Part shown: positions 29,831 to 40,200 of the stretch, in pieces
Position numbering within the stretch: position 1 is the stretch's first letter
How the letters are laid out: each line of letters begins with the position of its first letter
Source of the DNA: Isochrysis galbana
Taxonomy: Eukaryota; Haptophyta; Isochrysidales; Isochrysidaceae
Assembly: GCA_018136815.1 (NCBI GenBank)
Contig: CM030937.1
Span: 2,428,887 to 2,492,886 of the forward strand
Direction: 5' to 3'
Length of the DNA stretch: 64,000 nt
Made by a program: the position numbers and the translations under genes
Notes under the pieces: model-generated
Told to the model about the DNA's origin: nothing
Seen by the model: only the letters and a program-made list of their open reading frames with translations
Databases searched by the model: none

Positions 29831-31906
29831 TCATTCTCGTACGCGCAAGGGGATCAAGAGGGAGCGGAGTCGATTGATGGCTGCAGCGAGCTCAAGAGGT
29901 CGAGGTCGGGAGAGATTGCCAAGCCTCCATCCCGGGCGCAGACAGTCAATGCCTTGCTCATCGATCTGAGCGGAAATCCACGCAACTAGATCCGCCACGG
30001 GAGTACTTCCATTCATGTGAGAATCGCCGAGGCGTTGCAACGCTTCTGAAATGGCCCGAACCTACAGAGGAATGTGAAGGAGCGAGGAGGGGGTTAAACA
30101 CCGTTCGGGTGGAGGTCGTTCTTGAAGGCCTCGACGGTCACTACGGGATGCAAGAAGAAGGCCGAGCTTCGCACAGGTACGAAGGGACGGACGTGGGAAG
30201 CAATGGCCCCGGCCTAACACCTGTGAGGTCTCGCAGATTTGCTCCACGTGCGAGAGGTCAAGCTCTGGAATTTCGTCATTGAAGCGTATGAAGTTCCGGC
30301 CCGCATTCGCCTTGATTCCGGGGCGGAGCCCCGATTGCGACGGGCAGCGGCGCGGTAGCCCGCTGAATAATCCCGTTGGTGGCGCTGGTGCAGTGGATGG
30401 AAGCTCGGCAGCGATGGCCTTTGCCTGCGCGGTCACCTCGCTTACGTTGTAGCAATCGAGGCGGATCACGCAATCAGCGACGTCGAAGAAGTCCCCTGAA
30501 CCACCCATCACCATGACCGTGGAAATTTGCTTCTCCTCCCAAAGCGGCCGAACGCGAGAGACGAAGGGCCGAATGGGCTCGCGCTCGGCAGCCACAAGAC
30601 GCGCCATTCGCTCGTCGCGAATCATGAAGTTGGTGGCACACGTGTCCTCATCTAAGAGAAACGCTGAGCACCCCGCCTCGATCGCCTCGATGATGGCGGC
30701 TGCTTGGGAAGTTGAGCCGGAAGCGTCGGGGGTTGTGAAGTCACTAGTCCGTTTGCCGAAAGGCAGGTGGTCGATGAAGGGCGAGATGTCCGTACGCGTC
30801 ACTGCTCGCCCATCCTCGGCGCGTACTTTTAGGGCGAGTGGGTGGGTGACTGCAAGTTCGCGCCCATCACCTGGCACCTTGTCATACACTCCGAGTTGTA
30901 GCGCCTGTAGTAGCGTACTCTTGCCGTGAAAGCCTCCACCGACGATGAGTGTGATGCCGCAGCGCACGCCCATGCCCTGGACGTCTCCTGCGTTGGGCAA
31001 TGTGAGTTTGGTGCGCATGCTGGGCGGTGAGGCGAACTTGATGAGGGAGTCAACTGTGAGTGGCTCATCTGAAGCTCCCGAAGCACGAGGCAGAACGCTA
31101 CCGTCGGCCACAAAGGCCACGAGGCCAAGGCGCTCAAGCTGTGCACGCGCCGCTGCCTGGTCCTCGACAGAGTCGAGGTGCGTCTTGATCACCGATGGAT
31201 CGAATGAGGAGTACAATAGCGCCGCACGGGCAAGCCGAGGGAGGATGTCGGCAAGGATCGATGCCGCCCATCGGCCCATTATGGTGCGTCCTTGCGCAGG
31301 AAGAGCAACTGTGAAGCGTAGCTCAATTGCGTCAGGCGTCACGACGACTGCGGACCGGTCGAGAACGAACTGCCCTGGTCCATCAATTGTGAGCTCTCCA
31401 CCCTTGCCACCATGCCAGCCACCTGCCTCAGTCCGTTGGTCGGCACCTGCGAGCTTAGCATCGCGCGCAAAGCGGCGGGCTATCAGATCTCGGAGAGCGA
31501 TTTCGCGCGGCTTCGGCGTGAAACACGTTTCAGGAAAGCCAGCTGCGTGGCGCGGAATTGTGAGATAGCACCGCGTTGGCGGCGCGAAAGGGTCTGATTG
31601 CACATGCTGAACAATGAACACGATGCCATCGTTCAGTTGAAACTCGTAACCTTCCAGATCGCGGTACGCGGGGTAGGGTCGGCCCTCGAGTTGCTCGAGG
31701 CCACGGCGCAGGTCACTACACGTACCGCCCCGACTGCGTGTTTGGATGCTCTCAGAGTCGGGGCTGCCCCAGTCCCCACCGCCGCGCCCGCCGCCGTACC
31801 CTCCCCCTCCATACCCGCCTCCATACCCGCCCCCTCCCCCTCTACCACCCTTGCCCTTTCCGCCGCCGCCACCATACTTCTCGCGGTAGTATGCACCCTT
31901 TCCCAT
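29831..31906 (-). CDS. Predicted ATPase of the ABC class with Gly-rich N-terminus
   Basis: Exon 1 is 31906-30221 and exon 2 is 30061-29831, joined in phase 0 (donor CAG/GTGTTA, acceptor CCTCTGTAG, intron 159 nt), giving 638 aa. Residues 10-48 are an RGG/YGG-like glycine tract. Walker A is GGGFHGKST (about 319-327) and Walker B is LLDEDTCATNF (about 413-423). The join restores the family C-terminus (VEQICETSQ, VRAISEAL, then LELAAAINRLRSL). This matches the ABC_ATPase family found in bacteria, plants and protists and including the trypanosome editing-complex protein MRB1590. An RNA-related role is plausible given the Gly-rich tail, but is inference. Confidence 0.88.
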
Positions 31907-32351
31907 CTTCGCGCACTGGCCGGACCCTGCCGATCAGTCTCTCTCCTCTCTCTCTTGTTGGCTCACTCGCTCGCTCGCTGCCTGGCTCCTTCCCGCTCTC
32001 GCTTGAGAGAGAACCTCTCTCTCTCTCTCTCCAGCGGAGCGGGTCTGCCGACGCCGCTTCTTCCTCTCTCGTCACTTCACTCTCCTCGCAGTTTAATCCT
32101 TTGTCCACGTGGCGAACTTCTCTCCTATTCTCTCTCTCTTCTCTTCCCTTCCCTCTCTCTGCTCTCAGGCTTTCTTTCTTTCTCTCTTCTCTGTCTTTTC
32201 TCCCTCCCTCTCCCTTCTCCCTCTATGTTACTTCTCTCACTCTTCCCTCTCTCTTCTCTCTCTCACTCTCTCCTCGAGCAGCGGTGGCGCGCGCACGTGG
32301 CGCGGGAGGCGGGCGGGGACGCCCAAAAAAAAACAAAGCAAATAAAGAAGT
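31907..32351. promoter_or_regulatory. CT-rich divergent intergenic region, left half
   Basis: The ATPase gene (minus) and oxygenase gene (plus) diverge. Removing copia element 2 and one GAAGT copy would leave about 0.7 kb between their start codons, CT-rich on the plus strand on both sides (31930-32280 and 35700-35825). A shared promoter is inferred; no defined motif is seen. Confidence 0.3.
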
Positions 32352-32591
32352 TGAGAAGCGCAAGGCTTCATACAAGGCTTCATGCAAGGCTTAATGTGCG
32401 TCGTGAACCCAAGGCCTAGCTATGGCTAGGTGGTGTGCAAAGCATTTGTTCTTGTTGGGGTTTTGTTTTTGTGTCGGTTACGTGACCGGCGGTTGAGTCG
32501 GTTACGGCGGTTGAGTCGTTTGAACGGACAACGGACCGTGCAAGGGTAGAGACCCCTAAGAGACAAGTAACAAGAAAGCTTTCGCCACTCA
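32352..32591 (+). repeat. 5' LTR of copia element 2
   Basis: 240 bp, TGAGAAGCG to CACTCA. It has one 18-bp unit fewer than the 3' LTR. Confidence 0.92.
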
Positions 32592-32593
32592 TC

Positions 32594-32611
32594 TGGTACC
32601 CCCGCCGAGAG
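32594..32611 (+). other. Primer-binding site of copia element 2
   Basis: TGGTACCCCCGCCGAGAG, identical to the primer-binding site of copia element 1 although the coding regions and LTRs of the two elements are unlike. Confidence 0.8.
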
Positions 32612-32621
32612 ACAAAGAGAC

Positions 32622-35268
32622 ATGGACAAGAACAATGACAAGATCTTCTTCTACAACAAGGATGGTGCTGAATGGAGAGCATTCAGGCCCAAGTTGCTCG
32701 CGATGGCCGGCAAGAACGGTTGCCGACGTGCGATGCTCAAGAACAAGACGGAAAGCGTCGATGACGCCAACAAGGACAAGGAAGCCACCCAGGTGGAACT
32801 CAACAAGGCATATGACCTCCTCATCATGTGCATCAAGGATGACAAGCTTGTGGCCACCTTGGATGTGCTCTACACGGATGAGGAGGAAGAGAAGTACGAC
32901 GGCCACCGTGCGTTCAAACACATCGACGAGTTGCACGTGGCGGTCAACACCGAAGACAAGGCTGAAGACAAGAAGATGGAGTATGACACACTCAAGATGA
33001 CCAACCTCCAGGAGTTCCCCTCAAGGGAGGAGGTCACCAACCGCTTTGACAACATGTTTGGCATCTTCCAAGGACTCAAGGGCACCGCGCGCGAAGTCTC
33101 CGTCGCCGAGTTGTGCCTCGACATGAAAGCGAGCTTCATTGGATGTGGAGAAGGAGTCCTTCGTGAAGTGGACAAGGCATGGGGCTCCTTGGAAGTTGAG
33201 CACCGCAAGAGGCCTGATATGGTGCACAAGAACCTTGTGGAGGCTGCGGCCATCGCCCATAAGCATGAGGCGGTGCGCTCCACGGTGCGTCCGGGCCAAC
33301 GTGCAATGCAAGCGACCAAGACCGAGGATGACACGGATGCCATCAAGAAGGCCTATGAGGCGGGCTTCAAGGCTGGTCAAGGTGGGCGTGGAGGTGGTAG
33401 GAGCAACAACAACAAGGACAAGAAGCCTTGCTCCCACTGCGACCGCATGCACACGGGCATCTGCTGGTCCAACCCCGACACCGCGCACTTGATCGATTGG
33501 GACAAGGTGCCGGAGGGCCTCCAAGCCAAGATCAAGGCCAACCTCTATGATGCCAAGATGAAGAAGGAAAACAAGCAAAGTGGTGGACGCCTCACCTTCA
33601 CCTGCAACAAGATCTGTGCAACCACGACCAAGAACACCGAGGATGATGCCTTACGCATCCTCATCGACTCGGGCGCCACCGGGGCGGACTACTTCAACGA
33701 CATCAGCTTCTTCCCGGACGGCGTGGATGAGACGCGCACGGACATGGTTGAGGTGGCAAGTGGCAAGGCAATCAAGACTTGGGGCGCCATCCCACTAGGT
33801 GAGACCCTCCGCTACAAGCGCGACGGCATCCGCAAGTCGCGCATGTACGTGCAAGGGTTCCGCCAAGTCCCGGGCATTGACTTTGACCTCTCGTACTCGC
33901 CAACCATCTCCCATGGCGGCTTTCGACTGTTCTGCGTCATCTCCGTCATCATGTGCACGTACAAGGGCGCCGCCGATGCCATCTCCGCGTACACGCAGAG
34001 CGAGTTGCCCCCCAACGAGCGCGTTTGGGTACGCATGCCCAAGAACTACCGCAAGTACGATGAACACGGACAAGAGCTAGCGGCCCTCTTGGGACAATCG
34101 CTCTATGGCTTGGTGCAATCCGGCCGCAATTGGTGGCTCAAGTTGTCCATGTGGCTTGAGGCATTTGGCTTCATCGTGGCGTTCAGCGAGCCATGCCTCT
34201 ACGTACTCCGTGATGAGGATTCCTTCATGGTCATGGCCACGTACGTGGACGACAGACATGCCGTGGGGCTCCAATGACATGAAGCTCGTGCGCAAGGTGT
34301 TTGAGGCCATGGAGAAGGATGGCTTTAAGCTCACTTGGCATGAAGGTCTCGATGAAGTACTTGGAGCCCAACTCAAGGAAGTGAGTGATGGAATCATTCT
34401 TCACCAAGGAGACTACATCAACAAGTTGGTGGGCGCGCACCTCGAAGAGATGACCAAGTACGAGGACACGCTGCGCAACACCGTCGACACGCCATGCAAC
34501 TCGTACCTCGGCAAGGACGTCATCGAGGCGCAAGACGAGAAAGAGCGGATCAAGAAGGAGCTCGATCCCAAGTTTGGCACCAAGTACCGCGGCCTCGTCG
34601 GTAGTCTCCTCTACGCCGCCGTGGTGAGCAACCCCGACATCTCGTACACGGTGGGCCAACTTTGCCGCGCGATGTCGTTCCCCACCGTGAACCTTTGGCA
34701 CGCGGCGCTGCATTGCCTTCTCTACCTCAAGAACCGTGGCACCATGGGCCTCAAGTACTACAAGAACAATGGCGATAGCCCTATCATCGGCCTCTTTCGT
34801 CAAGGTGAAGGCATGGTACGCGGCATGGTCGACGCATCGTGGGACGTAGTACGTTCGACGAGCGGCTGGCTCATCTTCATCAATGGCAGCCTCGTCGATT
34901 GGGGCAGCAAGCGCCAAAACAGCATCTCCTTGTCGGCCAACGAAGCGGAAACGATGGCGGCCTCCCTCGCTTCGCAGCGTATCGAGAACTTCCGTAACAC
35001 GCTCGCGGATCTCGGTTGGAAGCAAGCGGAACCAAGCCCGCTCTTGTCCGACAGCAAGGGTGCAAAGGCACTCGTGGACAATCCCATCATGAAGGGTTTG
35101 GCCCGTCACATCCATCGTCGTGAGCTCTACGTGCGTGAGCTCACGCAGAAGAATGTGTTACGTGTCTACCACGTTCAGACCGAGCTCAATGTGGCCGACA
35201 TGATGACGAAGCCCTTAGCGGCGAACAAGTTCACCAAGTTCCGTGGGCTGATCATGGTTCGCATCTGA
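32622..35268 (+). pseudogene. Copia gag-protease-RT-RNase H polyprotein, frameshifted, no integrase
   Basis: ATG 32622 opens a 551-codon frame: gag with a knuckle-like CSHCDRMHTGICW, protease (LIDSGATGADYF), then within about 40 residues the reverse transcriptase (YVQGFRQVPGIDFDLSYSPT, AADAISAYTQSELPP, LYGLVQSGRNWW). The pre-integrase, integrase core and RT leader are missing and the frame continues across the gap, so the deletion was in frame or was selected. The frame ends at 34276, just after the YVDD box, through a single-nucleotide offset; the rest (SNDMKLVRKVFEAMEKDGF to RNase H, VDASWDVV, SANEAETMAASLA) continues in another frame to 35268. Confidence 0.85.
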
Positions 35269-35332
35269 GATCTTGCTGCCTTGCGAATCCCTCATTTGTT
35301 GCCCTTCTCCGGGGGATCAGGTCAAGGGGGGG

Positions 35333-35590
35333 TGAGAAGCGCAAGGCTTCATACAAGGCTTCATGCAAGGCTTAATGTGCGTCGTGAACCCAAGGCCTAG
35401 CTATGGCTAGGTGGTGTGCAAAGCATTTGTTCTTGTTGGGGTTTTGTTTTTGTGTCGGTTACGTGACCGGCGGTTGAGTCGGTTACGGCGGTTGAGTCGG
35501 TTACGGCGGTTGAGTCGTTTGAACGGACAACGGACCGTGCAAGGGTAGAGACCCCTAAGAGACAAGTAACAAGAAAGCTTTCGCCACTCA
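35333..35590 (+). repeat. 3' LTR of copia element 2
   Basis: 258 bp, containing three instead of two copies of the GGCGGTTGAGTCGGTTAC-type unit. It ends 244 bp before the oxygenase ATG. Confidence 0.92.
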
Positions 35591-35834
35591 GAAGTACTAC
35601 TACTCGTACTCCTAAAGTGTTCTCCCAGTTGAAAGGAGCATTCCAATACTACTATTATAATAATAGAGGGTTGTTCACTGTTCACACGTCCGTGCCGACC
35701 CTCCCTCCCCCCTCTCCACTCCACCTCCCTTCCTCCTCTCCCCTCTCCTCGACTTCTCTCGTCTCTCTCGCTCTCCCTCCCTCTCTCGCTCCCTCTCCCA
35801 GCCTTCCTCCCTCGCTCTCTGCTGCTTGTGGTCA

Positions 35835-36692
35835 ATGCCACAACCACGCGGCGCGCCGACCAGCCGCACATTGCTGCACCTGCTCTGTCCAGAGGCCCCG
35901 CATGGACTTGGCACGCGCGACCTCCATCCCGAGCAGCCGGGCTTCATCCTCACCATCGACCGATTCCTCAGCCCTGGCGAGTGCGCCGCGCTGATGGCGG
36001 CGGCCGACTCGCTCGGTCTGGAGCCCGCGAGACCCGACGATCTGCGCCCCAAGAAGAACGAGGCCTTCTTAAACCGGGAGACCCTCGCCGTGGTGGACGT
36101 GCAGCTCGCTGAGCGGCTATGGTCTCGACTGCTACCCCACTTGCCGTGCCTCGAGGGAAGGGAGCCGGTCGGCTTGCAAGGCGATCGAGACGCAACGCCA
36201 TCCCAGGTCAAGTTCTATCGGTATCGTCGAGGCCACAGATTCGGTCCGCATGTAGACACGTCTCACAAAGGCGTCAGCCCGGACGAGGAAACTGAGTTCA
36301 CCTTCCTCGTATACCTCAATTCCGCGGGACAAAGTAGTGGCGAACCAGCTGGGACATTAGACAGGAGGGAGGGAGGCCCCCAGGCGCTTTCAGGCGGCGA
36401 CACAGTTTTCAAACGCACCGTCAAAGCGGAGCTGGCAAGAGTCACTCCACAGCAAGGGATGGGCTTACTTCATGCGCATGGACGCAGGTGCTGCATGCAT
36501 GAGGCTGAAGAAGTTACCCATGGAGAGAAGTATGTGCTCCGAGCGGATGTCACTTATCGTAGAGTAGGTTCACAGGTGGCCAGGGACGTGGGACCCGATA
36601 CAGACACTTGTAGCAGCCGCTCAAGGACAACCAAGCCCTTTGCCCAAGATAAAAGTGGGAGACGAAAGGGGAAGATGAAATTCGCAGAATGA
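35835..36692 (+). CDS. 2-oxoglutarate/Fe(II) oxygenase, prolyl-4-hydroxylase-like
   Basis: The frame of 285 codons starts at ATG 35835. GFILTIDRFLSPGECAAL is a typical opening of the P4H-like fold. FYRYRRGHRFGPHVDTS supplies the H139-x-D141 iron ligands; H222 (CMHEAEEV; H229 is an alternative) is the third ligand, and K232/R236 in GEKYVLRAD are placed to bind 2-oxoglutarate. No signal peptide is seen, so it is probably cytosolic or nuclear, unlike collagen-type P4Hs. Substrate unknown. The C-terminal 45 residues are basic, Ser-rich and probably disordered. It diverges from the ATPase gene across copia element 2. Confidence 0.8.
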   Translation: MPQPRGAPTSRTLLHLLCPEAPHGLGTRDLHPEQPGFILTIDRFLSPGECAALMAAADSLGLEPARPDDLRPKKNEAFLNRETLAVVDVQLAERLWSRLLPHLPCLEGREPVGLQGDRDATPSQVKFYRYRRGHRFGPHVDTSHKGVSPDEETEFTFLVYLNSAGQSSGEPAGTLDRREGGPQALSGGDTVFKRTVKAELARVTPQQGMGLLHAHGRRCCMHEAEEVTHGEKYVLRADVTYRRVGSQVARDVGPDTDTCSSRSRTTKPFAQDKSGRRKGKMKFAE

Positions 36693-36817
36693 TGTGGGTG
36701 ACAATTGCAGTTGGTAGCAGACAGGCTTAAGCTTGATTTGCGATCTGTTGCGGCACCATGGCCTCGCGTATGCGCCGCCGGCGTGCCCATGGGTCATGTG
36801 TTAGGTGCGCCTCGTGG

Positions 36818-36917
36818 NNNNNNNNNNNNNNNNNNNNNNNNNNNNNNNNNNNNNNNNNNNNNNNNNNNNNNNNNNNNNNNNNNNNNNNNNNNNNNNNNNN
36901 NNNNNNNNNNNNNNNNN
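36818..36917. other. Assembly gap, 100 N
   Basis: Exactly 100 N, 125 bp after the oxygenase stop; true length unknown. 36918-37494 beyond it contains no recognisable gene. Confidence 0.99.
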
Positions 36918-37494
36918 TGTAAAGCTGGCTCCCTTTCTAAGCTTGCCACTGTGACCTTAGATAGAAGGGGGAGAGACGCGAAAGGGAAAGGGAAAGGGAG
37001 AGAATCTTTCTTTCTCTTATCCTGACCGCAACAATAACAATGCTGTACGAAGGGCTGTTACGGCTCGCGTTGAATGCTTGAATTGAAGGGTGACACTTTG
37101 AAAATTGAAGACAGCTAAAGACAGCATTATGGGCATACACCAGCATGCAGTCTACTGTTCAGCAAGTATCTAGTATCTAGCTCGTACTAGTACCAACATT
37201 CCTGTGACCAAAAACGAACTACAAACGGCATAAGACACGCTCAGGAGACTTGGAACCTGACAGGCTTTCTTCACGGGAAATGTAAGCGACAAGAACACCG
37301 GAACAACGCCTACTGCGTAACCAGTAGGTGGCAGAAAGAAGTAAAATGAGTCATGACGAAATGCGTGGATTCGCAAGAGATCCGAGTGGTGATGTTCAAC
37401 AGCGGGGGCATGCATTCGTAAAGCTGCACAGGCCCGTTCCCAAGATCGAAAGGTCATCCGCGGCACGAACAGACACTGCTTGCACTAACCCGGC

Positions 37495-38097
37495 TCAAGC
37501 ACACGTCTTTGCAATCGTGGCGAAGAACCCTGTTGGCTTATCGCTCTGATTGTCATTCTCGTCCGTGCTCTGGGGGCCGTCGTCTTCATTCTTCCCATCC
37601 TCGACATTGTTATCATCATCGTAATCCGCTGAGTTAATGTCATCACTGCTATCGGTGTCAGCATCGTCAACGGTATCATCACCGTCAGAATCATCGTTAG
37701 AGTCTTCGTTACTGTCAGAGTCTTCGTTAGCGTCGTCGTCACTCTCAGAGCCATTCTCAGAGTCATCAACACTATCATGGTCACTGTCGTTGTTGGCCTC
37801 GCTGCTGGTGTGGTCATTCGATGAGCTATCGTGATCCATGGAATGGTCCTCATCTTGGTCATCGTCTGAGTCTTCGTTCGAGTCCTTGTTGACAGTGTTC
37901 TCGTCGTCGCTATCATGGTTGTCATCATCATCGTCATGACTAAGAGCCCGCCTCATAGCGGATGCGACTCCGACGAGAGGCTTGTCGGCGGCATTCGAGA
38001 CGAGGGCGCCGCTCATACCATCTGTCAGGCCTACAGGCACAGGGCTCGTCGCCGCGAGCACGGCCAGCAAGGCGAGGAGGGAGAAGAGCTTCGGCAT
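37495..38097 (-). CDS. Secreted Asp/Ser/Asn-rich acidic protein
   Basis: The frame of 200 codons starts at ATG 38097. Residues 1-24 are a clear signal peptide (MPKLFSLLALLAVLAATSPV). Residues about 53-185 are almost entirely D, S, N, E with short blocks such as DDDDDNHDSDDEN and SDSNEDSNDDSDGDD. The last 15 residues turn hydrophobic with one Cys (PTGFFATIAKTCA). There is no folded domain. Such proteins bind Ca2+ and often nucleate or inhibit mineral; dentin phosphoprotein-like repeats are a compositional analogue, not a homologue. A role in mineralisation, extracellular matrix or calcium buffering is inference. Codons vary (GAT/GAC, TCA/AGT), so this is not a pure DNA microsatellite product. 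Confidence 0.65.
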   Translation of the reverse strand: MPKLFSLLALLAVLAATSPVPVGLTDGMSGALVSNAADKPLVGVASAMRRALSHDDDDDNHDSDDENTVNKDSNEDSDDDQDEDHSMDHDSSSNDHTSSEANNDSDHDSVDDSENGSESDDDANEDSDSNEDSNDDSDGDDTVDDADTDSSDDINSADYDDDNNVEDGKNEDDGPQSTDENDNQSDKPTGFFATIAKTCA

Positions 38098-38159
38098 GCT
38101 GAGACTCTCTTTGGGCTATCTCGAAAATTTGATGGAAGATGCGAACTGAAGTGCCGTCG

Positions 38160-38221
38160 TCTCCTCCCCCCCCCCCCCCCCTCCCCCCCCCCCCCCTCCC
38201 CCCCCCCCCCCCCCCTCCCCT
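38160..38221. repeat. Poly-C/(CCCCT) tract
   Basis: Long C runs broken by single T lie 65 bp upstream of the acidic-protein ATG (G runs on its coding strand). The exact length may be unreliable. Confidence 0.8.
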
Positions 38222-38733
38222 TCCGAGACTGGAGTGAGCCATTTATTGGAGGAAGACGGGCGGTTACGAGGCTTGATCCGAATCTCCGACGCACCTCTCG
38301 CGGTCGAGCAGCTCACGGAAAGGAGCGAGATATGGCCCGAGGCTCGCACCGTATGATGGGGGAGCAGTGCAATGCGTCCTTGACTCTCTGGAGGGCTGGA
38401 GGGGCAAATTGAGCTCGAATGGATGAAGTGGTAAAATGGTAGGTACAACGTGAGATGGTTAACTCATTAAAATACCGGCCATTGCCGTTGCCCGCTCCTG
38501 ACTCCTTAGGGCTCAGGGCTAAAGGCCGGCCCCGCACTGGGACACGCGCATCCTGCGCGATGACGTGATGAGCGACTGGTAGCGCGACGCCGTCTCGCCG
38601 TCTCGTTCGTGACGCTCGCAGCGATGGAGGATGGAGGACCTGCTCGGCCTCTACCGCGCCAACTACTACTTCTACTACTCGTCGGCGAGTTGCATGGCGT
38701 GGAGGTTACGGGCGCGGCTGCGCGTTTGTCGCC

Positions 38734-39789
38734 TTGCGCTGCAACGCGCGCCGTGGCGACGTGAGCATCACTGCCGCTGTAGCCGTCGCCTCGCGCTGCG
38801 GAGGCTCCGCCTACTGGCCGCGCCTCTACGACGGCTACGGCTACCTCCCGGCCAAGTGCAAGTGCAAGTGCGGCGGCAGGCTCGACCCGTGCGGAGCGCC
38901 GGCGCGCGATGGCTGCGCCGAGTGCTACACGGGGCCGTCGGCGCGTCGGCGCGTCGGCGCCCACGCGCAGTGCAAGTGCAAGCGTGCACGCTGCCGCCGC
39001 CGCCGTAAGACTAGCAACCGGTTTGCCAGATATCTAGATACTAGGTATCTTTGCCTATTAAGTAGCCGGATCCAGGTATCCCTCACCGCCGCCTCCCTCA
39101 CCGCCGCCTCCCTCACCTTGCCACCCTCACCACCGCCGCCGTCTCCGCCACCACCATCACCACCGCCTCCCTCACCGCCGCCGCCTTCTCCCCCGCCTCC
39201 CTCCCTGCCACCGCCGTCACCATCGCCGCCTTCACCGCCGCCACGTGCAGCCGAACGAGGCCCCCTCGCCTCCTGCAATCCGCCTCCCGCAGAACGTGCG
39301 GGAAGCCGGTCACTGCGTCGTCAACCTGCCACCCCTCCACACCGGGCACGAGGAGCTGCCTGTGCGGGTGCGGTCGCCCCCGGAGCGGGCGGAAGCCGGC
39401 CCTCGTCACCTCCGCGTTCGGCTTCACCGGCTGGGGGAGGAGGCGGAGACGCCCATCCGCGGGCAGCCCCATGGCGGGGGGCCGAGGGGGTGGAGGGGAG
39501 AGGGGGGGGGGGGGGGAGGGGGGGGGGGAGGCGGGGGGCGGGGGGAACTGCGGAGGGGGGGAATCACAACACTGACCTAATTCTCCCTCACATTCACGTA
39601 TCTTTCTCGGCTTGGCCCGGGAAACACAGGGAATGGAGAAGAGAGGGGGGGGGGGGGTCGGAGCGCGAGGGGAGGGGGGGGGGAAGAGAGATTTACCGGC
39701 GTCCATTTTCTCATGGTAACCATCTCAACTCGCAAGACAGCCGTCGACGGCTGCGTGCCCCCCTCGGCTCTCCGCTCACTCCCTTGTGA
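38734..39789 (+). other. Long open frame with Cys-rich start and PSPPPP repeats, doubtful
   Basis: A 351-codon frame reads through a Cys-rich part (AKCKCKCGGRLDPCG, AECYTG) and later (PPPPSP)n, recalling algal hydroxyproline-rich wall proteins. However, it crosses the inverted repeat at 38990-39085 and poly-G runs, has no convincing ATG, and the reverse strand is equally open. It is listed as sequence to be aware of rather than a gene. Confidence 0.2.
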
Positions 39790-40200
39790 TTACATGAATA
39801 AGTATGATGTTTTATGAAATTACATGACGTCAGTAGCTACTCGCCCTCTCCCTCTCGATCCATAACACAAGCAAGCACTACAGCGCGCGGAGACAGATGT
39901 CCGTTGTCATACGAAAACAGGAGTTTCATTGAAGAATACCAAATGAAGGGGAACGGAGCGAGAGAGATCGAATTGAGGCGATTCTCTGCAACGGTATCTG
40001 GATATATGACGGATACCCGGGTACCTGGAAGTATCTGGTATGCCAGGATTTACTATCTGGATATCCGGCTGCCTGGTAGCGCGGCGCACGATCCCTATCT
40101 GGATACCTGGATCCGTCTACTTAATTAATAGGCAAAGATACCTATTATCTGGATATCTATATCTGGTAAACCGGTTACGGGTCTTACGCGCGGCTCGGAG
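38990..40200. repeat. Foldback element with roughly 95-bp inverted ends
   Basis: 38990-39085 and 40098-40200 are inverted copies: ACCGGTTTGCCAGATATC at one end and its counterpart at the other, continuing through TTTGCCTATTAA and CCGGATCCAGGTATCC. The right arm is extended by further copies of ATCTGGATA-type units at 39995-40100. Interior 39090-39240 is (CCGCCT)n-like and 39490-39690 is G-rich. No transposase. Confidence 0.6.

Larger units (their letters stand above)
32352..35590 (+). mobile_element. Ty1/copia LTR retrotransposon 2 lacking integrase
   Basis: The 3239-bp element has a 5' LTR at 32352-32591 (240 bp) and a 3' LTR at 35333-35590 (258 bp). The LTRs differ by one extra copy of an 18-bp unit (CGGTTACGGCGGTTGAGT) in the 3' LTR and otherwise read the same. 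The target duplication is GAAGT (32347-32351, 35591-35595). The primer-binding site is 32594-32611 and the polypurine tract AAGGGGGGG at about 35324-35332. Gag, protease, reverse transcriptase and RNase H are present; integrase is missing. Confidence 0.92.

Noticed and set aside
34231-35115. 294-codon minus-strand frame
   Set aside because: Antisense of the copia RNase H region.
39088-39240. Pherophorin or extensin gene from PSPPPP repeats
   Set aside because: It is a CCGCCT-type repeat inside a foldback element; the reverse strand is equally open and there is no signal peptide or credible start.
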